A stretch of 12,756 nt of DNA from NCBI GenBank assembly GCA_003225615.1, contig QIAS01000351.1, forward strand, positions 1 to 12,756, given 5' to 3'. The position numbers were made by a program, and so were the translations under genes. Positions 7,327 through 12,756 of this stretch are shown here, piece after piece; positions within the stretch are counted from its first letter, which is position 1; each line of letters begins with the position of its first letter. A model generated the notes under the pieces. It had not been told where the DNA came from and did no database searches. It was given only the letters and a program-made list of their open reading frames with translations. Source of the stretch: Acidobacteriota bacterium (GTDB lineage Bacteria > Acidobacteriota > Terriglobia > Terriglobales > Acidobacteriaceae).

Positions 7327-7728
7327 ATGGCTGAAACCAAACAATCCACAGCCACGGTAGAAACCGGAGAAAACAGCGTTCAGGTAACTTTTTTGCCCGA
7401 AGGCAAGATCGTCCAATTTGAACATGGCAAGCTACCCTACAAAGATCATGGCAAGGAACAGTCAGTCCTCGACGTCGCATTGAACAGCGGCGTGCGCCTC
7501 GACCACGCCTGCGGCGGCAATTGTGCCTGCACTACCTGTCACGTATGGGTGAAAGAAGGTGCGGAAAATCTCTCCGAGATGGACGATGACGAAGCCGACC
7601 GTCTCGACATGGCCGCCGATCTGCAGTTAAACTCGCGTCTCGGCTGCCAGGCGGTAATTGCGAAGCCGGGCAAGGTAGTCATCGAAATTCCTGCCTGGAA
7701 CCGGAATTACGTGTCGGAGGAGCATTAG
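7327..7728 (+). CDS. fdx: [2Fe-2S] ferredoxin of the Isc system
   Basis: This adrenodoxin/Isc-type ferredoxin is thought to donate electrons for cluster assembly on IscU. The 133-residue protein has ligands C62, C68, C71 and C107 in the pattern C-x5-C-x2-C...C; the segment HACGGNCACTTCHVW also keeps the extra conserved C66 seen in E. coli Fdx (HACEKSCACTTCH). The N-terminal 20 residues are Thr/Glu-rich and extra to E. coli Fdx. I chose the ATG at 7327. The frame stays open to a GTG at 7285, but that stretch overlaps the hairpin element and has non-protein-like composition. No good Shine-Dalgarno sequence is seen. Place in the cluster between hscA and iscX is the normal one. Confidence 0.95.
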   Translation: MAETKQSTATVETGENSVQVTFLPEGKIVQFEHGKLPYKDHGKEQSVLDVALNSGVRLDHACGGNCACTTCHVWVKEGAENLSEMDDDEADRLDMAADLQLNSRLGCQAVIAKPGKVVIEIPAWNRNYVSEEH

Positions 7729-7729
7729 G

Positions 7730-7859
7730 AAGGTTTCAAGGTTCAGAGTCTCTGGGTTGCAAAGTTCCATGGTTCCGCTTCGCGTCCGTTGCGTCCTCCT
7801 TGTGGGTCCTTTGCGTTTAGAGCGTTTTGCACTTTGAAGCCTTGCAACCTTGAAACTTT
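7730..7859 (+). repeat. Composite inverted/dispersed repeat in the fdx-iscX spacer
   Basis: AAGGTTTCAAGGTT (7730-7743) pairs with AACCTTGAAACTTT (7846-7859) at 12 of 14 positions, so the 155-bp spacer can fold into one large stem-loop. The arms are built of the GTTGCAAG/GTTTCAAG words of the iscS-iscU repeat (3317-3357). The centre (7778-7823) is a second copy of the CTTCGCGTCC...CCTTTGCG repeat found at 1735-1785. It has no coding content. Confidence 0.8.
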
Positions 7860-7883
7860 GAAACTTTTCTTCAGGAGCTTTTC

Positions 7884-8105
7884 ATGCCCAAGCAGCTAAC
7901 CTGGGACGACGCCGACGACATCGGCGTTCTGCTTTCCGAAACGCACCCCGAACTGGATCCCTTGAGCGTACGGTTTACCGACCTGCACCGCTATGTCATT
8001 GAATTAGCTGAGTTCAAAGACGATCCCAAGAAGTCCAATGAAGGAAAGCTGGAAGCCATCCAGATGGCCTGGCATGCGGAAGTCTTAGACCGCACGCAGG
8101 GCTAG
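7884..8105 (+). CDS. iscX: IscX, small modulator of the IscS-IscU complex
   Basis: IscX (YfhJ) is a small acidic protein that binds IscS, competes with frataxin-like CyaY, and tunes the rate of cluster assembly. The 73-residue protein matches the family along its length: LTWDDADDIGVLL, HPELDPLSVRFTDLHRYV, LAEFKDDPKKSNEGKLEAIQ and a terminal WHAEVLD. E. coli IscX has 66 residues. The ATG at 7884 has AGGAG at 7873-7877, six bases upstream, so the start is firm. It ends the isc cluster, as in gammaproteobacteria. Its strong Shine-Dalgarno sequence contrasts with hscA and fdx upstream. Confidence 0.93.
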   Translation: MPKQLTWDDADDIGVLLSETHPELDPLSVRFTDLHRYVIELAEFKDDPKKSNEGKLEAIQMAWHAEVLDRTQG

Positions 8106-8207
8106 CTTCGCCTGAGAGTTTGCGGCGCGTGGTCTGTACTTTTCTTACAAACATTTGACATCTTCCTGACACTTACGATCCTGACGGGCCTTAAGCTTCG
8201 CCTCACC

Positions 8208-8250
8208 TCATGCCACGACGGGAGCTCGGGGGAGCGCCCGCCGGGCATGA
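8208..8250. repeat. Imperfect palindrome between iscX and galT
   Basis: TCATGCC (8208-8214) is the reverse complement of GGCATGA (8244-8250) across 29 GC-rich bases. The rest of the 241-bp convergent spacer holds no gene I can support; a 67-codon minus-strand frame there has no motif and overlaps the galT terminator. Confidence 0.4.
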
Positions 8251-8293
8251 CATTCTCCGGTAATGCTGTGAACTTTCCCCCTTCTCTCCTCGC

Positions 8294-8325
8294 AAAAAAG
8301 GGCACGGCATTCTTGCCGTGCCCTT
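8294..8325 (-). terminator. Intrinsic terminator of galT
   Basis: A perfect 12-bp stem (8298-8309 with 8314-8325; AAGGGCACGGCA arm) encloses a four-base loop. On the minus strand the stem is followed by a T run (AAAAAA at 8294-8299 on plus), so it terminates the leftward galT transcript, whose stop codon is 22 bases upstream. On the plus strand the stem is followed only by CAACTC, so it is a weak stop for iscX transcripts. Confidence 0.9.
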
Positions 8326-8346
8326 CAACTCTAAATTCTTGATCAC

Positions 8347-9387
8347 CTAACCTACTGGCGTCGGCACCGGTTCCTCCACGCTGGCTTCCCGCAGGAATTT
8401 AGCAGCTTCTTCCGGAGGTGTTGGGTTGATGTAAAAACCCGTGCCCCACTCGAATCCTGCCGTCTTGGTCAGCTTGGGCATGAACTCAATATGCCAGTGA
8501 TAGTGGTCGTTGGTCGGATCCTGCACCGGAGATGTGTGAATAACCAGGTTGTACGGTGGGTTATCCAGAACGCGGTCGGCCTTCAGCAGCAGATTCTTCA
8601 GCGCCTTGGCCAGGTTTTCAAACATGTGCGACGACGAGTTCTCAAACGCGGACTCATGCTGCTTGGGCAGGATCCAGGTCTCGAACGGGAACCGTGGAGC
8701 GTACGGCGCTAAAGTCAGGAAGTCTTCGTTCTCGGCAACCACGCGGCTGCTGGAATCGAGCTCCTGGCGAATGATGTCGCAGAATACGCAGCGCTCTTTG
8801 TAAATGTAGTACTGCTTCGCGCCTTGTAGTTCTTCCACTACATAAATAGGCAGAATCGGCAGGGCGATGAGCTGCGAGTGGGCATGCTCGAGCGAAGCCC
8901 CGGCCGCCTCACCGTGATTCTTGAAAATCAAAATGTACTTGAAGCGCCGGTCTTTTTTCAGGTCAAGAATGCGGTCACGGAAGGTCCACAAAACGTCTTC
9001 AATGCGCTTGGGAGGCAGGGTACCCAATGTAGCGTTATGGTCGGGCGTCTCAATGATGACCTCGTGCGCCCCGATCCCATTCATTTTGTCGAACATGCCT
9101 TCGGCTTGTCGATTCAGGTTGCCCTCAATGCCCAGCGCCGGAAACTTGTTCGGCACCACACGCACCGTCCAACCCGGCGTGTCACGCATCGGCGGCGGTC
9201 CACCGTTGGGATTCGGGCGGTAAGCCTGGATTTCCGGCGGCGTTTTGTTCTCGTTCCCATAGCAGAACGGGCAGAAGCCGCCCTTGATCTTGATACCTTC
9301 GCGCACGAAGTCCGTCGGACGCTTCGCGCGGTCTGTCGAGATGATTACCCACCGGCCAACAATCGGATCTTTTCTAAGCTCAGGCAC
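8347..9387 (-). CDS. galT: Galactose-1-phosphate uridylyltransferase (GalT family)
   Basis: GalT exchanges UMP between UDP-glucose and galactose-1-phosphate in the Leloir pathway. The 346-residue protein has the family fold: N-terminal LRKDPIVGRWVIIS, zinc-type CPFC (C39, C42), VRVVPNKFPAL, the active-site motif H168-A-H170-SQ with His170 as the expected nucleophile (E. coli has HPHxQ), a second CVFC pair, and a C-terminal HYHWHIEFMPKL. E. coli GalT has 348 residues. The start is GTG at 9387; AAGGA (plus 9398-9402) sits about ten bases upstream and no ATG fits. It follows yraN by 44 bp on the same strand. No galK, galE or regulator is seen, so substrate (galactose-1-P or another sugar phosphate) is inferred from the family only. 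Confidence 0.9.
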   Translation of the reverse strand: MPELRKDPIVGRWVIISTDRAKRPTDFVREGIKIKGGFCPFCYGNENKTPPEIQAYRPNPNGGPPPMRDTPGWTVRVVPNKFPALGIEGNLNRQAEGMFDKMNGIGAHEVIIETPDHNATLGTLPPKRIEDVLWTFRDRILDLKKDRRFKYILIFKNHGEAAGASLEHAHSQLIALPILPIYVVEELQGAKQYYIYKERCVFCDIIRQELDSSSRVVAENEDFLTLAPYAPRFPFETWILPKQHESAFENSSSHMFENLAKALKNLLLKADRVLDNPPYNLVIHTSPVQDPTNDHYHWHIEFMPKLTKTAGFEWGTGFYINPTPPEEAAKFLREASVEEPVPTPVG

Positions 9388-9431
9388 TCAACTAAATCCT
9401 TTCAATTGACGACCCCAGGGAAACAGTTATT

Positions 9432-9878
9432 TTACGACATGGGGCAGGAATTTTTGAACAATTCAAACTGCGGCTGGGAAGGTTTAGCAAGATAATACAC
9501 GCTCACCACGTCCAAGCGCCACTGTGGGGTGGTGGGAAACTGCCGCAGATACTCCCGGGCCACGGCGGCTAGTTCGCGTTTCTTGTGCAAATCTACCGCG
9601 GCTTCGGCGGGCTTTACGTCGTGCGTAGTGCGGGCTTTAACCTCAATAAAGCACAGCACATCTTTGTCCCAACCAATCAAGTCAATTTCCCCACGCCGCC
9701 GCGGAGAACGGAAATTGCGCGCCACCATGACGTACCCAAGCTTGCGCAAATAAAAGTAGGCATCTTCTTCGCCGCGCCCCCCAATGCGTTGATGCGGCGG
9801 CCTCGGATCTGCTGCCAGCATGCGCTCGGCCAACCAGTCGAGCATGCGGACGGTGGCATAAGTAACTCGGGCAAGCAT
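9432..9878 (-). CDS. YraN/UPF0102 family endonuclease-like protein
   Basis: The family has a restriction-endonuclease-like fold; its role is not settled. The 148-residue protein shows GGRGEEDAYFYLRKLGY (residues 33-49), GEIDLIG (63-69) and FIEVKAR (77-83). These supply the usual PD-(D/E)xK-type residues: Glu37/38, Asp66, Glu79 and Lys81. The first ~30 residues (MLARVTYATVRMLDWLAER...) go beyond most family members, so the true start could be internal (ATG at codons 12 or 20). No clear Shine-Dalgarno sequence is seen at any of them. It is the upstream gene of a leftward pair with galT and probably shares its transcript. Confidence 0.88.
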   Translation of the reverse strand: MLARVTYATVRMLDWLAERMLAADPRPPHQRIGGRGEEDAYFYLRKLGYVMVARNFRSPRRRGEIDLIGWDKDVLCFIEVKARTTHDVKPAEAAVDLHKKRELAAVAREYLRQFPTTPQWRLDVVSVYYLAKPSQPQFELFKNSCPMS

Positions 9879-9967
9879 AAAACTGGTCTCCGGATTCCGG
9901 CGTCAGGCTTCCGGTTGCCGGACGGGAGGATGAGTTGATTTTAGGATCTGAGTTCTCCCGCCGAAGT

Positions 9968-9991
9968 GACGACGGTCACATGACCGCCGTC
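9968..9991. promoter_or_regulatory. Inverted repeat between divergent genes, possible operator
   Basis: GACGACGGTCA (9968-9978) pairs with TGACCGCCGTC (9981-9991) at ten of eleven positions across two bases. It lies in the 226-bp region between the leftward yraN-galT pair and the rightward response regulator. No T run follows on either strand, so an operator or protein-binding site is more likely than a terminator. No regulator gene is adjacent. Confidence 0.45.
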
Positions 9992-10035
9992 ATTTGTGGG
10001 CTGAGGATCAATCAGTGTGATTTGGAGCGCACCCC

Positions 10036-10065
10036 TTGACGCGGCAACGAAATGAACGCTACACT
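10036..10065 (+). promoter_or_regulatory. Candidate promoter of the second response regulator
   Basis: TTGACG (10036-10041) and TACACT (10060-10065) are 18 bases apart. A transcript would begin near 10072 and reach the ATG at 10105 after about 33 bases. This argues against the in-frame TTG at 10036 as a translation start. Confidence 0.5.
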
Positions 10066-10104
10066 CTACCGTCTTTCCGCGCTGGTCGGCCCGAGTCTCC
10101 GCAC

Positions 10105-10482
10105 ATGGATCCAGGTCAAAAAACAGTTCTTTGCATTGACGACTACAAAACATCCGCAGCCGGCTGGTGTCTGTACTTGCAAACTGCCGGCTATGCAGTA
10201 GAAACGGCCTACGATCCACAGGAAGGTCTACAGCTGTTTGCCACCTCGGCGGTGGACTTGGTTTTGCTCGATTACTCCATGCCGGAAATGAACGGTGGCG
10301 AGGTGGCGGCGACCATGAAGCACATGAAACCGGATGTTCCCATCGTAATGCTTTCCGGCGTATCCGAGATACCCCAAGGCTGCCGTGCCTGCGTAGACGC
10401 CGTAATCGTCAAGGGCGAGCAGCCAATCGTGGTGCTGCAGAAAATTGAGGAACTCCTTAATCGCCCTGAACGCGCCGCCTGA
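10105..10482 (+). CDS. Single-domain response regulator (receiver domain)
   Basis: This is a 125-residue stand-alone receiver domain. The acidic pair D12-D13, phospho-acceptor D56 in LVLLDYSMPEMNGGEV, switch Ser84 (VMLSG) and Lys103 (VIVKG) are all present, so it should be phosphorylatable. It differs from the receiver at 844-1227 in Cys content (C10, C22, C93, C96) and has little similarity beyond the family motifs, so they are not recent duplicates. The loop after Ser84 is short with IPQGCRACVDA; C93 and C96 form a CxxC pair that is unusual in receivers. The ATG at 10105 has no clear Shine-Dalgarno sequence. It is convergent with the next gene, 14 bp away. The partner kinase is not in the window. 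Confidence 0.9.
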   Translation: MDPGQKTVLCIDDYKTSAAGWCLYLQTAGYAVETAYDPQEGLQLFATSAVDLVLLDYSMPEMNGGEVAATMKHMKPDVPIVMLSGVSEIPQGCRACVDAVIVKGEQPIVVLQKIEELLNRPERAA

Positions 10483-10496
10483 CTCGTTCGATGGTT

Positions 10497-10841
10497 CTAA
10501 GCGGCGCGTCTGTGCCGCCGCGATTTCCGCGGTTTGGTCTTGGTGGCCACTTTCTTCCTGGGGTTGCTCCGTTCGACAACTAGCCTGGCTGGAACAGAGC
10601 CCACTAACGGTAGTGTCGCGGCCTGGGGGCTGAATATCCGCGCCATATACTTGTCCTTGCATTCCACCGAACAAAAGTGAACTGCGAGCGGATGAACCGC
10701 CAGTTCTCTATCCCAAGCTGTAAGAATCGTAACTTCCCGTCGTGCCGAGGTCACGCCAACCGCTTCCGCTGCGTGACCCAGAATCCATGCCTGCTCCGAC
10801 CGCTTCGGTCGCGAGCACCAATCGCAAATATATTGAATCAT
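10497..10841 (-). CDS. Conserved-looking tetracysteine hypothetical protein (114 aa)
   Basis: I do not recognise a named family. The protein has C6-x2-C9 (ICDWCSRPK) at the N-terminus and C57-x3-C61 (HFCSVECKDKYM) in the middle, which together can form one zinc site. Between them lies an ordered segment (WILGHAAEAVGVTSARREVTILTAW). The last ~25 residues are very basic (RKKVATKTKPRKSRRHRR) and could bind nucleic acid. The ATG at 10841 has AGAGG (plus 10848-10852) six bases upstream. I think similar proteins exist in other Acidobacteriota, from memory only. It is convergent with the response regulator. Function is unknown; a nucleic-acid-linked or zinc-structural role is an inference. Confidence 0.7.
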   Translation of the reverse strand: MIQYICDWCSRPKRSEQAWILGHAAEAVGVTSARREVTILTAWDRELAVHPLAVHFCSVECKDKYMARIFSPQAATLPLVGSVPARLVVERSNPRKKVATKTKPRKSRRHRRAA

Positions 10842-10968
10842 GGGGAGCCTCTAGCTTTGTTAGATGAGACAACCGCGCCCATGGTTTGGCCAGTTTCCAT
10901 TTAGTGTGCTCGTATTTCTCAGGACATTCGAGGATATCCTGCAGCTCTTCCGGCGAGAAGGTTCGCGC

Positions 10969-11076
10969 ATGAGTGGGACCTTCGAGCGCAATCCGGGTGG
11001 ACAGCAGGACCAGGAAGATATAGAGAGAGAAACAAATAGAGCGCTTAGGTCGTTCGTTCCTGGAGATACGTTATAA
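10969..11076 (+). CDS. Possible small protein (35 aa) with its own terminator
   Basis: A short frame begins at ATG 10969 with GAGAAGG (10955-10961) seven bases upstream and ends at TAA 11074-11076, directly before a strong rightward terminator. The product (MSGTFERNPGGQQDQEDIER...) is hydrophilic, acidic in the middle, with no membrane segment and no known motif. The frame remains open upstream to 10864, giving at most 70 residues. The order RBS, ORF, terminator suggests a real transcript, but a small non-coding RNA ending at the same terminator is an equal alternative. No clear promoter is visible in 10842-10950. Confidence 0.35.
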   Translation: MSGTFERNPGGQQDQEDIERETNRALRSFVPGDTL

Positions 11077-11077
11077 G

Positions 11078-11107
11078 AGGGCCGGCCGCGAATGGCTGGC
11101 CCTTTTT
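11078..11107 (+). terminator. Rightward intrinsic terminator
   Basis: AGGGCCGGCC (11078-11087) pairs with GGCTGGCCCT (11094-11103), nine Watson-Crick pairs and one G-U, around a six-base loop. TTTTTGTTTG follows on the plus strand. On the minus strand no T run follows, so it mainly stops rightward transcription. The only rightward unit just upstream is the 10969-11076 ORF or an unseen small RNA. Confidence 0.85.
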
Positions 11108-11137
11108 GTTTGCTGGTTCAGAAACCAACATCTCCGT

Positions 11138-12604
11138 TCAGTTCTCTGCTTGGGTGGAGATCAGGGGGCGGGCTGCAGGGGCGGGAATTTGTCCCCGGAA
11201 ATTCACCGTCACCACGCCGGCCAACGCGATCGCGCCGCCCAGCAGCGAGAGCATTCGCGGCACTTCTCCCAGCCAGATCCAGGCGATGAAGATGGCCAGC
11301 ACCGGAATCAGATAGAGCAGGCTGGAAGTGCGGCCAGCGGGACCGTGGGAGAGCACGTAGGCCCATCCGACGTAGGCGAGCGCGCCCGGAAAAATTCCGA
11401 GATAAATAATGGCGAGCGTGTGACTGAGAGGCGCAGCACGCAGGGCGTGGAACAAGCCACCGCCAAAGGGCAGCATGAGCAGCGTTCCGGGCCAGATGGA
11501 ATAGGCCGTGAACTCGAGCGCGGTGTAGCGGCCCAGATAGTGCTTCTGCAAGATCATGTAGACGGCGGAAGTGATGGCGGCAGCGAGAATGATGAGGGCC
11601 TGCGTGGAAAGGTGGATGCCCTCGCCTTCTCCGCTGGCGATCAGCGCGACTCCGCAGAAGCTCAGGAAAACTCCTACCCAGCCCAAGGTCGTGAGCCGCT
11701 CATGCAGGATGAACATGGCCAGGAGTGCTGTCCAAATGGGGACGGAAGCGATGAGCAGGCTGGCGGCGCCGGCGGTGACTCTGACCTCGCCATAATTGAG
11801 AGCGAGATTATAGAACGTTATGCCGATCGCGCCCGTGCCGACGAAGCCGGGAATGTCACGCAGCGCGGGCCGGCGGAAGTGAGCCAGGCCGGCGTAGATG
11901 GCCAGGGTGAGAGACGCGATCAGGAAACGCAGCACGGCCAGCTGTCCGGGCGAGTAGGAGCGCAGGGCGGCGCGGATTCCGGCAAACGCCGACGCCCAGA
12001 CCACTAGCGTGAAGCCGAGGGCGAGCAGGGTGCGAGATGTGAGACGAGGCGTCACGTGAATTATCTGATTTTGATTGTTGATTGTTGGTCGAGGATTCAA
12101 GTTAGCCCTCCCCATATAGGACAGGGCTGGGTGCAACTCAACAATGTCTTCGTGCACTGAATCGCCCACGTGGATTGTGCCTTCGCTCAAAATCTGTGCG
12201 CGAAGCCCACCTCGATGGCGCAGACCCTTGATCACCGGGCATCCGGTCAGCGCTTCCAGGTGGCTGCAGGGTTCACAGAGTCGAATGCCGCGAACTCTGA
12301 CATCGCCGACGCGGAATTCGCGTCCCACCAGATGATTCAGCGGGACGCCGCGCGTGACCAGGTTGCGACGGGCCTCGCCTGCGGCGAATTGGGTGCCGTA
12401 ATCGCGTTGCAAGGCTTCGATCGCTTCCGCCTCGATCAGGGTCAGCTCACAGTCCGGGATCGGCTTGGAGAAGGTTCCCTTCTGCAGGCCGTAGCGGTCG
12501 CCTTCGAGTCCGACTGCCGGAATCGCGCGCACCTCATCAATGGAGCGCGTGGGTTGCTTGGCGGCCGCGGCGATGTAAATCGCGTCAATGATTCCTGTCC
12601 ACAT
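11138..12604 (-). CDS. MOSC domain fused to an EamA/DMT-family permease
   Basis: One open frame of 488 residues joins two unrelated domains. Residues 1-155 are a MOSC domain (molybdenum-cofactor sulfurase C-terminal type), with [22 protein letters not shown], the conserved Cys motif [14 protein letters not shown] (residues 109-121) and GTIHVGDSV. Residues 156-189 are a polar linker rich in Asn/Gln. Residues 190-470 form about ten membrane segments in two EamA repeats, each with a typical SLLxxxxPxxxxLxAxxxLxE helix (near 282-302 and 427-447). A GTG at 12055 would start a normal-length 305-residue EamA protein, so two genes that lost the stop between them is an alternative. ATG 12604 with GGAAAG upstream fits the MOSC N-terminus; the frame is open to 12745. 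Functions are inferred from families only. Confidence 0.85.
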   Translation of the reverse strand: MWTGIIDAIYIAAAAKQPTRSIDEVRAIPAVGLEGDRYGLQKGTFSKPIPDCELTLIEAEAIEALQRDYGTQFAAGEARRNLVTRGVPLNHLVGREFRVGDVRVRGIRLCEPCSHLEALTGCPVIKGLRHRGGLRAQILSEGTIHVGDSVHEDIVELHPALSYMGRANLNPRPTINNQNQIIHVTPRLTSRTLLALGFTLVVWASAFAGIRAALRSYSPGQLAVLRFLIASLTLAIYAGLAHFRRPALRDIPGFVGTGAIGITFYNLALNYGEVRVTAGAASLLIASVPIWTALLAMFILHERLTTLGWVGVFLSFCGVALIASGEGEGIHLSTQALIILAAAITSAVYMILQKHYLGRYTALEFTAYSIWPGTLLMLPFGGGLFHALRAAPLSHTLAIIYLGIFPGALAYVGWAYVLSHGPAGRTSSLLYLIPVLAIFIAWIWLGEVPRMLSLLGGAIALAGVVTVNFRGQIPAPAARPLISTQAEN

Positions 12605-12756
12605 GGTTTTACTTTCCGGTATTTGCGGAGCGGCCGCGCTGGATCTCTGGCTTAAGATCGCTCGCTTCGCTTGGGGGACGGCCGAGGCGACCGTCCCCAC
12701 GTGGCCTGTGGTCATTCGGCCCCTACGCTCCTTGCGGCTTGCCACTGCCTGCGGAC
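12605..12756. other. Upstream region of the MOSC-EamA gene, with palindrome
   Basis: The minus-strand frame runs open to 12745 but that stretch ([14 protein letters not shown]...) has no domain and low protein-like character, so I treat it as leader. It holds a perfect 8-bp inverted repeat GGGGACGG (12674-12681) and CCGTCCCC (12691-12698) with a nine-base loop. It has no T run; it may be another dispersed palindrome. No clear promoter is seen. Confidence 0.5.

Noticed and set aside
8878..9495. Plus-strand 205-codon frame antisense to galT and across the gap
   Set aside because: No domain and it overlaps the galT active-site coding region.
10036..10104. TTG start extending the second response regulator by 23 codons
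   Set aside because: The TTG lies in the likely -35 element and the extra residues do not match receiver N-termini.
11150..12007. Plus-strand 285-codon frame antisense to the EamA part
   Set aside because: Hydrophilic Gly/Glu/Gln-rich product expected as the complement of a membrane protein; the minus strand shows clear EamA repeats.

Overview
The window is a compact, GC-rich stretch of bacterial chromosome. I think it comes from an Acidobacteriota (Terriglobia, 'Ca. Koribacter'-like) genome. This rests on the style of the proteins, the two small tetracysteine or zinc-ribbon proteins, and the short folded repeats between genes; no marker such as 16S rRNA is present to prove it. I see no tRNA, rRNA, CRISPR array, transposase or phage gene.

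Layout: 1-791 (+) is the 3' part of tsaD, cut by the window edge. 844-1614 (-) holds a single-domain response regulator and a 64-aa zinc-ribbon-like protein. 1615-2033 is a gene-free leader with a repeat relic and a likely promoter. 2034-8105 (+) is a complete isc cluster in the order iscS, iscU, iscA, hscB, hscA, fdx, iscX. 8347-9878 (-) is a yraN-like gene followed by galT, ending at an intrinsic terminator. 10105-10482 (+) is a second stand-alone receiver domain. 10497-10841 (-) is a small tetracysteine protein. 10969-11107 (+) is a possible 35-aa ORF followed directly by a strong terminator. 11138-12604 (-) is one open frame that joins a MOSC domain to an EamA/DMT permease.

The isc genes work as one pathway. 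IscS takes sulfur from cysteine, IscU is the scaffold, IscA is an A-type carrier, HscB and HscA are the J-protein/Hsp70 pair that acts on the LPPVK motif of IscU, ferredoxin supplies electrons, and IscX is the small IscS-binding modulator. Two points stand out. The hscA reading frame is broken near codon 237 by a net loss that fits about 10 nt, although both halves are otherwise intact. HscB carries an N-terminal CxxC...CxxC zinc module like that of eukaryotic HSCB.

Four of the six junctions in the isc cluster contain inverted or tandem short repeats, and some of these words recur elsewhere in the window. I did not find a convincing new multi-gene system. The best leads are the interrupted hscA, the repeat-loaded operon, the MOSC-EamA fusion and the small ORF/terminator unit.
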